Shown: positions 27,501 through 46,686 of the stretch, one piece after another
How the letters are laid out: each line of letters opens with the position of its first letter
How positions within the stretch are numbered: the stretch's first letter is position 1
Assembly (NCBI GenBank): GCA_026745465.1
Contig: JACYXH010000473.1
Location: 7,317,191 to 7,381,190 of the forward strand
Reading direction: 5' to 3'
DNA: 64,000 bases
DNA from: Lota lota
Taxonomy: Eukaryota; Chordata; Actinopteri; Gadiformes; Lotidae
Notes under the pieces: generated by a model
What the model saw: the letters and a program-made list of their open reading frames with translations, nothing else
Databases searched by the model: none
Told to the model about the DNA's origin: nothing
Program-made: the position numbers and the translations under genes

Positions 27501-28075
27501 GGCGGAGATGAGAGGTTCGGTTTTGGTGGAGGCGATGAGAGGTTCGGTTTTGGTGGAGGCGATGAAAAATTCGGTTTCGGTGGAGGCGATGAAAAATTCG
27601 GTTTTGGTGGAGGCGATGAAATATTCGGTTTCGGTGGAGGCAATGAAATATTGGGGTTCGGTGGAGGCGATGAAATATTGGGGTTCGGAGGAGGCGACAG
27701 GATCTTCGGTTGGGGTACGGGGGTAGTTGGATTTTTCTGTTGCTGCTGCTCCTTCAGCTGTTGTTCTTGTAGCTGCTGCTCCTTCTGCTGTTGTATCGGG
27801 CCTTTCATTGTCAGAGCCGGGCCTGGTGACGGAGGAAGGATAGTCGGTGTGGATTGAGGCGGCTGCGGCTTCTGTGGTCCCTGGTTACCGTTCGGCGGCT
27901 TGTTGAGATTGTTACCCATGGGTCCGCCTCGGTTCTGGTTCCCGAAAGGGTGATTCCTGAAATGTGGGTTCCCCATCAGTCCGCCTCGCATCGGGCCACC
28001 GGGGCCGCCACCCCTGCGTGGCTGAAAATTGTTCATACCACCGCCGCCATTCCTGTTAAATCTATCCCGAGACAT
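18551..28075 (-). CDS. sfpq: SFPQ copy B, splicing factor proline/glutamine-rich
   Basis: Complete second DBHS gene. Exons: 28075-27272, 25102-24914, 24809-24508, 24390-24295, 23897-23701, 23110-23026, 22725-22611, 22450-22402, 22078-21969, 18661-18551. Frames join without a stop and give 685 residues, ending in [16 protein letters not shown] like human SFPQ. RRM1 carries LFIGNL (about 291-296) and KGFGFIRL (about 324-331); RRM2, NOPS and coiled coil follow. Exon 1 has nine Pro-rich 9-residue units (SSPPPKPN type) and a short Gln block. Differences from copy A at conserved sites: SEMF for SEVF in RRM1, VGDRGN for VDDRGR and KHAARK for KPAARK in RRM2, and VEVNM for VEKNM in the coiled coil. 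Intron 1 (about 2.2 kb) holds inserted repeats; intron 9 is 3.3 kb. It may be functional, subfunctionalised or decaying; the sequence alone does not decide. Confidence 0.93.
19810..19898. mobile_element. Small palindromic element (MITE-like) in SFPQ B intron 9
   Basis: An 89-base unit with 18-base terminal inverted repeats differing at two positions: GGGCACCTATTTTACCAC at the left and GTGATAAAATAGGGGCCC at the right. It has no coding capacity. Confidence 0.6.
25327..25458. mobile_element. Short hAT-like element in SFPQ B intron 1
   Basis: It begins TAGAGCCCGACCGATAT and contains ATATCGGCCGATATATTG, like 14213-14686. It ends near GCGGTCTGGCTTA. The same intron in copy A lacks it. CACCAAAC and CACTCAAC flank it as a possible eroded 8-base duplication. 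Confidence 0.6.
26170..27210. other. Inserted, gene-free DNA in SFPQ B intron 1
   Basis: Copy A intron 1 is 781 bases and copy B 2169; most of the excess lies here. It includes TTTATTATCCCCGAGGGGCAATTT at about 26462-26485 (quoted as a landmark; a motif frequent in fish repeats) and a GC-rich block at 26740-26830 with GCGGTTCGAACGC. No exon is supported. Confidence 0.4.
27462..27710 (-). repeat. In-frame 27-base minisatellite in SFPQ B exon 1 (SSPPPKPN-type units)
   Basis: Nine tandem 27-base units encode 9-residue repeats of the form x-S-S-P-P-P-K-P-N. Copy A has four (about 5495-5605). The array length differs by whole codons, so the frame is preserved. Confidence 0.9.
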
Positions 28076-28310
28076 TTTTGATGTCTTGAATGACCGAACG
28101 GTTCAAATTAACACGCAAAATACGCAGAGGAACGTATGGTCAATCGACGCTCTTTCTCTTCAGATCCAGATATGAAGGTGGACTACTCGCTCAAAATGGC
28201 GCAGCTCAGCGATCAACGGGACTCGACTAAACGGCCAACGAGAAGGATCCGCCTAGCGTCTTCCCAGTGGTCGGTGGTTGAGAATGGGCGTGGAGTTGAG
28301 CTTTGAATGA
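28076..28310 (-). promoter_or_regulatory. Probable promoter/5' UTR of SFPQ copy B
   Basis: Aligned by eye with 6057-6290. It shares CGACGCTCTTTCTCTT, CTCAAAATGGCG, AACGGGACT and GGATCCGCC. Retention in both copies suggests the duplication carried a working promoter, so both genes may be transcribed. Confidence 0.45.
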
Positions 28311-30254
28311 CGCCTGTCCTCTTTCTAGTCCGGACAACGTATTCTTAGGGCATGCCAACAGATAATGTAAAAAAAATAAAATAATGGATAGATAGAAAGA
28401 GAAAAGCTGGGCCCACCGATATATTATTTGCTATATTTATTTCAGATAGAGGTGTTGAAAATCAAATAATTAGACACGTACTTGAAAGCATAAATAAACA
28501 AAAGATTGATGACTAGTTACAAAATACGAGTTAAAGTAACACAACTGTTAACTGTTTAACAGATGAAAAGAAAAAAATTAAAGGGAGAGGAAAAACCACA
28601 AAATCACGACAAAAATGTAAGTACGGCCATTAAAGTAATTATCCCCCATCTCCCTCTCCCGCCCGCATAGTAGGCCAATGCAAACAAATACAATGTTTAA
28701 GCAAAACCCGATAATTGAACCAGGGAGTTATAATAAGTTGATTTATAATCCACAATCAAAACACAAATTTGTCCTATTAACATATTTATTTTAAATTAGG
28801 TTTCAGAACAGGAATTGTAGAATATGCAATGAAAGTAAAACAATCAAAGGTAATATTCTTATGTCCAAGGATCATTCATTGTTCAAGATCAACTCCTTAA
28901 AACCTCTCTTTGTATAGCTTACCAAAGCCCTTCCAGTGTATAGCAGTTTTTAGATGGATAGAACAATAGCGCTGAACATTATTATACTTTTATTATTGGA
29001 CTTCTGTATTTCTGGGTCCAAGCAAGATGTTTGAGAATTCCTTAAAGATTAAATGTAACGGTATAGACATGTTAAGAAAAATCATATTTCATTGCGTATG
29101 GTTATAGTAAGATGGAGGCGTAAATAAACTTCTAAAGAGGGACCAAGAATGGCATGAGAAATGCCATGCATGCTAGGCTGGAAGGGTAGGTTAGTTAATG
29201 TGTGTTCAGCAGAGATTGTAACGATCTGGATCCATCTGGAGTGATACAAACTAATACGGCGGAAAGAGTCTTCGATCTTCTCACATTTATGTAATACTTT
29301 TGACCCCCCTCCTCAAGGTATTCTTTATTACTAAAAGCATATTTGAAACCACCTCACCCAATCGCATCACCCGCTCTCAATCAAAGTGCAGAACAAGTTC
29401 ATTCTTAGGTTTAATTTTTATTTCAATCTTTTCACTTTTGCATTATTCAATCGTAAAATAAAAATAAAAACAAGATGGAGGAGCCACGGAAGTAAATTCA
29501 CGGAACCCATGAGGAGTTGGGTTCGCTAGAAGCATCCGCCTCCAGGGGGCAGAGGGGTTTAACACTGGGGGGGGGGGGGGGGGGGGGGGGGGGAAGAACC
29601 CTGAAGACCCAGTCACTCCAGATGGAACCAGAAAGCCACACTTAGAGTCTTAGAGTTCTAGAAGCAACTCCTAAAGAGACAGAGCTCCGGCCGCCTCCAC
29701 CCAGGGGGTCAAAGCAGGTGAGATGCTCAGCCAGTGTGATGTGCGTTTTGATTGGATGTGAGACTTGGGACAGCTCAAACCCTGCAAGTAAACTAGTGAT
29801 TAACAGGGGGGGGGGGGGGGGGGGGGGGGGGAGCTGCTTGTCATGGTTTGAACGTAGGCTAGTCTCGTATCGGACGCATGCGTTGGTGGCGGGAAGGAGA
29901 TGAGGATAGGGTGACTGTGACTGGTGGGGAAAAACTAAGTAAAAAAAGTAGAGGAACAGGAGTGGATGTGGAGAAAGAGGATGATGTGGAGAAGGAGGAG
30001 AGGATGTGGAGGAGAGGAAATAGAGAAGGAGAGGCAGTGGAGAAGGAGGAGAGGATGGGGAGGAGGAGGAGAGGACAGGGAGAAAGAGGAGAGGATGTGG
30101 AGAAGGAGGAGATGGTAGGGAGAAAAAGGACAGCAGGGAGCATAAAAGGGCAGTCCTGACTCCTCGGAGGAATGTTGAGCTGGTATTATGTCTTTCTTGA
30201 AAACTGAAGATTTCGGCGCTTGGGACAGTTACCAAATCAAATTTAGCGATAATC
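28311..30254. other. Spacer between SFPQ B promoter and LYPLA2 3' end
   Basis: It contains two long poly-G runs (about 29569-29593 and 29806-29831) and a purine-rich GGAGAA-type tract (29940-30130). No exon is supported. Long open frames over the purine tract are low-complexity artefacts. Part of 28730-28900 matches 7195-7440. Confidence 0.5.
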
Positions 30255-30260
30255 TTTATT
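30255..30260 (-). terminator. Candidate polyadenylation signal of LYPLA2
   Basis: TTTATT on the plus strand (AATAAA on the gene strand), about 210 bases after the stop codon. Confidence 0.4.
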
Positions 30261-30469
30261 GAGCTTTTTACTTTTGACATCTTGCGACGCATTTAGAAGA
30301 ATCGTGTATAAGGGTAAGTATCAAAACAACTGTTTAAGTCTGTATGTTCATAAATCTGTGAAGGAGGGGATACCGATGGCTGTTTCCTGTGGGGGGGAGC
30401 AGCAGTAGGTGTGGGGGGGGGGCTGACAGGTAAGTATTTGAGGAGGGGGTCGTAATGGATGAGCTGAGG

Positions 30470-35546
<5,077 letters not shown>

Positions 35547-35599
35547 ACACTGTGAGAGATACTGGGACACAAAACACACACCCACAATTAGTACTCTGC

Positions 35600-38370
35600 A
35601 GCTTTACATTATTCGGTCAATTTGAAGAATAGGGTCATTACAGATAGAGACTATTAAGGAGCAGGTTGGGGTTAGACAGTCAATACAGAGAAACAGATAC
35701 AGGTCACTCAAGGATGCAAACATTTGGACAGTTTACGGTTAATGGATTGTTACCTTTCTACAGTGCCCTGGCTTCTATAGACTACGGTCACACAAAGCAA
35801 CACCCCACGTTCAAACATGCACAGTCAGGTACCAGTTAGGTGGAACTCTTTGTTCTTATTCACCTAGTGGCCATCTTGGATCTAAATGCTGGCTGGGCGG
35901 GGGGAACTGAATGCGGCTACATAGATGGTAAACGAATAACTACAAATTATATTTGATAATCCTACTCTGCAGTAGAAAGAAAAGCGGTTACATCAGTCAC
36001 TTTGCGCTCAGTGTCGACAGAAAGTGGATGATTTGGATTAAGGATATTAGTCCAGCGTTTAGTGGTTTTCCAGGAGTAGGTATGCGCTTTGTTCATCATC
36101 CAAGGTTTATTTCGACATATTGAAAGAGGTGTACTCCCGTTAAAGACCTGGAATTAAACATGTGGCTCATGGTGTGCTTTAGAAAATACCGTAGCTCAAC
36201 ATATAACATTGAGGATGCCGTGAGAGGGCTTGGAAATACCACACTTAATGAAATCTGCTTCTAAGCGCTGCAAAAGACCACGAGACCCAGGGTCTGCCCG
36301 TCGCAAGAAGGATGGGAGACGTGTGGGGAAAAGAGGGGAAGGGCCCGTGGTTGTGGAGCTTCATGTCTGGTTAGTAAGACACTGGACTCATTAACCATGG
36401 TTAAAATGCACTCTGTCCTCCGGTCAATAACCAAACAACAAGAGTTTGAAAACAACACTGAGCGCTGATTGTATGTGTGAGTGACACGCCACACAGCCTG
36501 TTTCCTGTTGTAGTGAGCCAAACACTGATAGATATGAGATCATTAGGACGATGGTGTTGTCCTTGTTGATTTGTTTAGCAAGCCGTGGCAAAGGGCCCTC
36601 CCCCACCTCAGGTGATCTGGTTTAAGAGCACAGGACATGGTGTGGGCCGGCCCAGACCAGGGTGTTGTCTGGTGGGTGAACAACAGGCAAGGAGGGTGGA
36701 ATAAAACCTGGTGAACGCTGGGTTAATGAGTGAACGCGGGGGAGTGACTGAGGACCAAATGCATAATTACAGAAGGAGGCCGGAAACCAATCAAAGACCG
36801 GTAGGTTGCGACCACGTCACCTGTCCATCTTTATTTCTCAGAATAAATCGGTTGACTGTGAGAAGTTTTCAAAAGAGACATTTGTCCAGCCATAGTCCTG
36901 TAATCAGTGTATGAAATTGGAGAGTAATGCAAAGCAGCTATGGATATTTACTAAGAAACATAATTCATGTCTATTTCCAGCGGATGTATGGATAATAACC
37001 TCGCTTTTCCTGTTGGATGTATGGATGATTACCCCGCTTTGGTAATTCAGTAAGTCAATATGTACAGGGTGAATGGAGGATTCTGAAACACTTCTGTTGG
37101 GAAACTGGTTCAAAAGAGCCAAAGGGGGTCGTCTTAAAGTTGCACGGGTTGTTGACTCTTCTGAATAAAGCATGTGATCCAAACACACAACGTTTGTTCC
37201 GACATACAAGTGTAATTCAATCTCTGACATAAGGCCATCCCTTACACTGAAAGTGTAATTGCACTAACACGGGCATCATCTCTGTGTCCTGCTTAACATA
37301 TTGTATCAACAGGCCACGCCGAACGCCACGGTTGTTCCCTTTCTCTCGTATTTGACCACACTCCAATTGCCAGCAACTGCTAATAGTTAAGCCGGAGAAA
37401 TAAAACCATCATAAATCTTCAAACATAATACATGACAGACTGTCACAGCCAAGCCTTCAACTGCTGCAACGTTTAGGAGCATCACGAGTCTCTATTGAGC
37501 AGAGTACAATTAAATTAAACAGTCAAAAGGATTTAAGATGGTTTTGACGTCAACATTAATTTATAAAGAAAGATCTACGTTGATGCTAGGGACGTTGTTC
37601 CGATATATAGGCAGGCGATCTGTTAATGATGACAACGGAGCGGACAAGCGAAGGATAATGGCACCGCGATTGCGGGATAATATGCGGCACTGAGTGACAG
37701 GCAGCCGCACGGACACCATCCACTACCAGCTAACCTTGCTATTTTAGCCTACCGGCAGTGGTGCTGGTGCTCAATGGCTCCATTAGCTTGTCTTGACAAC
37801 AGCTACAAGACTTCCTACATTTTAGGTCATTCGTACTTCGGAAAAGACTGCACGCTACATTGACTGTACATCATATATTTTAGATCAAAGCCATCCAGTG
37901 GGAGAACACAGGAGGAAGGGTGCGGGATGTGAAGACAATGGTCTAGGACAGCATCTTAGCTCCGACCACCGAGTGGACAATGCTAGGTTACACTAACGGA
38001 ATTTAGGCGGACGGATAAAATAGCCCTGGTGTCACAACGGTAGAGTGACTACCATCCCAGCCGTCTCCTTCTTAATCCCTAGTCCAGTTGGCAACACAAT
38101 GACCAGGGCTAGTACTAGTAGCTCACTAGTAGCACACACACACACACACACAAGCACACACACACACAAGCACACACACACAGTGTATTGTCTTGCCCAC
38201 CCCGCTCCGGTCTCTCCGCTACAGAATGCGTGCAATTCGACAGAGTATCAAAACACCTCTCGTATCCTATCTTCACGAGCCACTGCGTTAAATAACTCCA
38301 CGATATGAGTCAGTTCGAAAGGGATTAAATCACCAAATTGACACCAAAGGCCCGCTAATACAAATTCATA
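35600..38370. other. Large first intron of LYPLA2 (5' UTR intron), no other gene seen
   Basis: If the 5' UTR exon at 38378 is right, this is intron. It contains a 33-base direct duplication (about 36981-37050, GGATGTATGGAT twice) and a (CA)n tract at 38129-38180. Open frames are short and give no recognisable protein. Confidence 0.45.
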
Positions 38371-38377
38371 CACTCAC

Positions 38378-38520
38378 CGCTTGCTGTTCCAGTTCACCAC
38401 GGAACTTCCACTACTGCCGCGCGCACAGCCACTGTGGGCGGAGCTACCACTACTGTCGCCGCGCGCACAACACAGCAGGGGCGGAGATTGCGTCTCAGTG
38501 ATGTCATCCAACCGGCCCCC
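38378..38520 (-). promoter_or_regulatory. Probable LYPLA2 5' UTR exon and GC-box promoter
   Basis: On the minus strand AGCAAGCG is followed by GTGAGTG, a strong splice donor (exon end 38378). Just upstream is a CpG-rich stretch in which a block of about 40 bases is tandemly repeated (about 38407-38444 and 38446-38486). Each copy carries CACTACTG, CGCGCGCACA and a GGGCGGAG GC box. No other gene on this strand could use this donor before the LYPLA2 ATG. Confidence 0.5.
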
Positions 38521-39616
38521 TTCTCATCTTTTCTTTGATCTCAAATCTGCCTATGATCTTTCATTCTCCCCACAACTTTCATTAAAATGTTTGTTTTTTA
38601 TCTGTCCGTCGCAAAAGAGACTAAGAGAGTGTTTCAATTAGGTCCCTTTTTGTGTTAAGCTCAGCTGTTCGGCCACTCGAATAAAATATTTGAAACAATG
38701 AATTACTTGCTCATAGGCTTCAGGTTTGAATATAATTAAAAGTACTCATTACGTATGTTTATCCATCAAATCAAACGCATTTAATAGTTATATGTGCTGA
38801 TTCGTGTCCTGTCAAATTGCAGCGGGGCCAAAAGCTTGCGCAGACGTATTCGTGTGAATTTACCGCAGACAGCACTGTCAAATTAACATTAGCACCTTGG
38901 TCGTTCTTGAGGTGAACGTATTTGTTTTCAGTTCTTATACAATTGTAATCTCTTCATTTAAAAATAAATCATGCCACCGGATGCACTCTTTAACATAATA
39001 GCACCATTCCTAGCCCTCTACACGGTCACTGTTTATGTCGGACTCTGCCATTGCAGTCTTTGTTCTGCGTCTCGATGGTCCATGGAAAGCTTATCCTTGT
39101 CTTTCTTATCTGTTTATCTAGGCCAAATAGATGTCCCTTATTTGATGAGAATTAATCTATAAGCCCAACATAGACTTTATAAGCTTCCGCCATGCTACTG
39201 CCAAAGGAAATCACCCCTTTTGATTGGAGAAAAGAAAGTGCACTTCGGACCACTGCGGCCAGCGGGACACCCAGTTCTGAATTCAGTATTTCGGCCTTTC
39301 ACAAAAAGACCACTAGGTGGCAGTAACCCCGAAAACTAGAAGTCCGTCATGGTAGGCTGAGTGCTTGCACTAGAAAGTTAGTTTCGGTTCACACGTGCCA
39401 GCTGTTGAGCTAACCTCTTACTGGTAAACAGTCAGAAAGCTTTGTAAGATATTTGGGGAGAATGATTGCAGGTCTTAATTTACCAGCTGGGAAAGACAAT
39501 CCGATGTGAAGTCAATATTAAGTAACCTATTAAATTATTATTATTTAGTGTCTTGCTGTATGTGTATTGAATCATCCACACCACAAACTGCACAAGAAAC
39601 CTTTCAGAAAGCCACC
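38521..39616. other. Intergenic DNA between LYPLA2 promoter and PITHD1 3' end
   Basis: AT-rich. A 63-codon frame at 38971-39162 has no recognisable domain and is not called. Nothing else is supported. Confidence 0.4.
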
Positions 39617-39622
39617 TTTATT
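39617..39622 (-). terminator. Candidate polyadenylation signal of PITHD1
   Basis: TTTATT on the plus strand, AATAAA for the gene, about 297 bases after the stop. Confidence 0.4.
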
Positions 39623-39918
39623 CATCTATTCATCATGATTTGCTTTCATGCAAAAAGTGTATTCCATGTTTTATTGTCAAGCAACAACAGCAACAACAAG
39701 GCACTTTCAGACCGATACCAAACCCAGCGTTGTCTTCAGCATAAAGCGAAAGCTGCGGTTAAAACCCAAACTCTGTGTATTGCATCCCTGACAACGCGCC
39801 CTGCAAAAAAAAAACACCTTTTTTTTTTCATCTTCTTCGGACCAGCGCAACAGGCCAATTCTGTGGGCAGAAGCCATGGAACCTCCGCTGTGTCTCAGTC
39901 TCTCCCCTCCCCGGTTCT

Positions 39919-42897
<2,979 letters not shown>

Positions 42898-43515
42898 GAT
42901 GGAGAAACACACAAGTCTGCTAATCCAAGCTCGGTCTCAATGGAAACACGCAGGCACACAAGCAAACTCTACTTCAAAGTGAATACGGCAAGTTTCACGT
43001 TCCTTCTTATAGCTCTCAAAAATGTGAGCGTATGAAGGAAACACATACATAAGGCAAGCTACTAAAATACAACAAGGACATCCGGTCACTTCCTTTCAAA
43101 ACAAAATACATGTGACGTAGAAACGGTGTAAATGCGATGGTGAAACCATTTTCGTTCACATTTTTCTTCAACGAGACGCCTATAGAAAATATAAAACATA
43201 GGAAAATGTTGCCTTTTTTTTTCTTTAGTAAAGACGGAACATGTGTACTTTGAACCCGGTTGACATTTTATCTTGATGACCACCGTAGTTAATTTCCGGA
43301 CTTACTTCTGCAGAATTGCAAAAAACGAGTTCCGGTTTAAATCTTCACAATAAAACTCAAATGCGATGACTAGGTAAAACATGTTATTTATATCTTATAT
43401 TGAAACTCATTTAGTAATACAAGTTAAAATAAATTAATCCCTACAGAATTTTGTTAATCTTTCACCTGAAGCACAAAATGCACTGCACATTGGTAAGGGC
43501 AAAAAAAAAAAAGGT
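42898..43515 (-). promoter_or_regulatory. PITHD1 upstream region / ELOA 3' end
   Basis: Contains several ETS-type CCGGA/TTCCGG motifs (around 43080, 43290 and 43330), common at housekeeping promoters; no TATA box. A TTTTATT at about 43515-43521 is a possible polyadenylation signal for ELOA, about 1 kb past its stop. Confidence 0.35.
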
Positions 43516-44522
43516 TTTATTAAAAATCTCCATATAACATTTATTAAAATCTAATAAAATAACTTTTTGTTCCACGTTCTTTGCTGTCCAAGTTTTCTGG
43601 TTCCAGTTTCGAGGATCGAAATAAATACGTTATGATCAGTGTCGAAGTGAAGCTGAAGCGATCAATAGTTTTTCATTCATATTCTTTTTCAAATACACCT
43701 TCAAAATATTAAATTTTCAATTGCAGTGAAACAGAGAGAAAATGATTTTGCCTTGTGTTTCACACGGTTAGCAGTTGGGATAACATAAATCAGAGGCACA
43801 GGGGATAAAAACATAACAGTGGATATGGAGCACAGTTTAAAAAAAAGAAGAAAATACACATAGGGTTAAGAATTAGCATGTGTGCCTTTTCAGTTGTTCT
43901 TAAAAAAAAATGCCAAGTCACTAACCAGCCATTGTATGCTTTGTGTTGGGGGGTTATTCTACTGAGAAAGATTTGCAAGATTTCCTTATTTTGTTTTAAA
44001 AGGCAGAATTCTCTTCAATGCCGGTCTTGATGTAGTGTACGTGTTTCAGGAGGAATATTATCCCACGTTTGAAACTTGCCGTCTGAAACGACAGTATAGA
44101 CCTGCTTGATATCACCCTTTCAGGGAACAATAGTGGAGTGAGTATGCTAGGGAAACCTGTGACAGGTTCAAAGAGAGATTAGGTGACAAAACTACGCCGA
44201 CATCCTAGGTGGAAAAAAAACTTTCCGTTTGGACCCCCCCTTCATTTTGTCAGCGAATATCATCCAACACCTAAACATATCACACACCCACTGATCACAT
44301 TTCACAATATAAATACTTTGTAAAATTCTAAAAATACATCCATCAACATGGAAATACCATTTCTCTCCATTCCCAAAAAATAATAACATGGGTGTAACGT
44401 TTGTGTGTGTGTGTGTGTGTCTGTGTGTGTCAAAATGAAATGAACATAAATTAAACTTAAATTCTCCATCTTGGTGAAGGTTAAAATCGATAAAATATAT
44501 TCAGTCTGTTATTTCCTTCTTT

Positions 44523-46628
44523 CTACCGCCGGGAGAAGCGGTTCTTGAATGCCTTGATTGTTTTGGCCATCATGGGGGCGATCTCTACAAGACAAAAGAG
44601 AAAAATACCTCAAATTAGTCACACAAAACACTGATTCATCATGCAATACCCCGTATCAATCCAATGGCTAACAATTGACTCATCAATAGTTTATCTAATA
44701 GTCCTCTGGGGATCGTTAAAGCTAGGGTAGGCAATTTGGAGAAACTAGCCAGGCTAAGGTAGATTTTGAAAGTATCCAATCTAAAAAATCCCAGCCCTCT
44801 CTTCAGGCCTCCTTCCAAAGCCACTCCACCAAAACACATTACTAGCTTAATCAAAAGGTCTGCATAGCTTTGTGGAAGACTCTGGTCATGCTCATTGAGT
44901 GCAGGGGTAGAGTGCGGGCAGGTAGCCGGGTGGATAGGTAGACAGAATGAAATAATTGGAAATGATCGATAATAGGCTGTAATGAAAATAACTGCCTGTA
45001 AAAATAATAATAAATGTTATTTTGTTACATAAAAAAATATTTAAATAAACATAATTCACAAACCCAACATTTAAGAAAACACACATGAAGGTCAACAGTG
45101 CCACCTACTTTTGACCACTGGCTTATCACGTCCCGCTGATCCTCCCCCAGCAGCACCCAGGGAGGAGCGGGCAGAGCCGTGGGGGGGGCTTCCCTGGGGG
45201 AAGGAGGAGGAGGAGAACTGGCATGCATCGCTGGGCATAGAGTAGGAGGTGGCCGGTCGGATTCTACACAGGAGGAGCAGGAAAAATGAATGTCTCATAA
45301 GTGAAGATCGATGGAAAAAGGATGATAGCCAACAGGTGACAACCTGGGCAACTCAACGAATGACTCGGCTTGCTTGTGAAAGTGTTTGGACGCCTGCGAC
45401 GAGATGCGTTTGAGGATAGGGGACCACTATTTTGACTCCCAGCCGAAAGGTGCCGGCTCCAATGCCCCCTTGGAGAAGCCAACCTCTCCCTGCTCCTTAA
45501 TGACATGGATATGAATTCACTGCAAGCCGCTCGCCTGACTGAATAGTTCATTTGGAAGCCAAACCATGGTGTAGTATCCCTATTTTATCGTCTTATGTCA
45601 TCCTCATTCTACAGCTTAAAAATACAAAGCCAAGTTTTGCTGTGATATAAAAACAAACCTCAACCTAAACACAGGCCTTCTGCCCGGCCAAGGAAGCCAA
45701 CAACAGTGGTGATAAAGGTAAGAACATCCGAGTCAGAAGGTGCAACCAGGTATGAAAGCTGGGTGGGTGGGTGGGTGGGTGGGGTACTGACTTGATGGGT
45801 GCGGCGGCGGCGGCGGAGCTAGCCGTGGAGGTGGAGAGGGTGCCGAACTTCTCCTGGCGCCGCCGGACATCACGTGGCGGCTTGGCTACGGAGTTCACAA
45901 ACGCCATCTTCACCTGTCTCCCTGGCAACCGATCCCGGGACAAACAAACACACACAGTTGGTGCATGAGCTGGGAACAGCACAGACAAGTCGTCCTTTCA
46001 TGGCCTTAAATCTACTCATACATTTGAAAACAAACTATTTTGGTCTTCCGTCCACACTAACCACAGCGTGTTCCTCTACCAAACACTTGAGATTATTTTT
46101 TTCAAAAGGTTATCTCAAGTGGTTGAATCCGAAAACATTGGTCTTGCGCTACTGCGTGGACGGGCAAAAGAAACATTTCTGAAAACGATGACGCCTAATC
46201 GCGACGTGATTCAGTCTGGACATTGTTTCGAAAGAACTAGGTGAACGAAAGTGCAACGTTTGACACAGAAACAGCAGTTCTACATCCATACCGGAGTCGC
46301 GTGGTCACGGTTTGAAAACCAAAACCCAGATCCGGAATTTCCCAATCTGGGAATAATAAACCACCACCTTAAAACATGGCGCCAAACAGGAACCCCCCCA
46401 CCCCCACCCCCACCACCTCCAGGATCCACCTTTGGGTTTGTTGGCGTGGGCCGAGCTGATGTTCTGGGTGAGCATGCGCAGGCGCTCCTCGCGTTCGTCG
46501 TGCAGCCGCAGGTACATCTCCCGCCACGACTCGTACTCCTGGGGGGACGCGCGCCTGAAGTCCCGCTGGCAGTGGCGCAACCACAGGTCGTCAGACTCCG
46601 TGATGAAACACTGGGGGGGGCCGCCAGA

Positions 46629-46686
<58 letters not shown>

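Noticed and set aside
29642-30292. Minus-strand frame of 216 codons, Ser/Pro/Leu-rich
   Set aside because: Translated from a purine-rich simple repeat and a poly-G run; no splice-linked partner and no domain.
38971-39162. Small protein of 63 residues in AT-rich DNA
   Set aside because: No recognised domain, no splice context and no similarity; chance frame length for this base composition.
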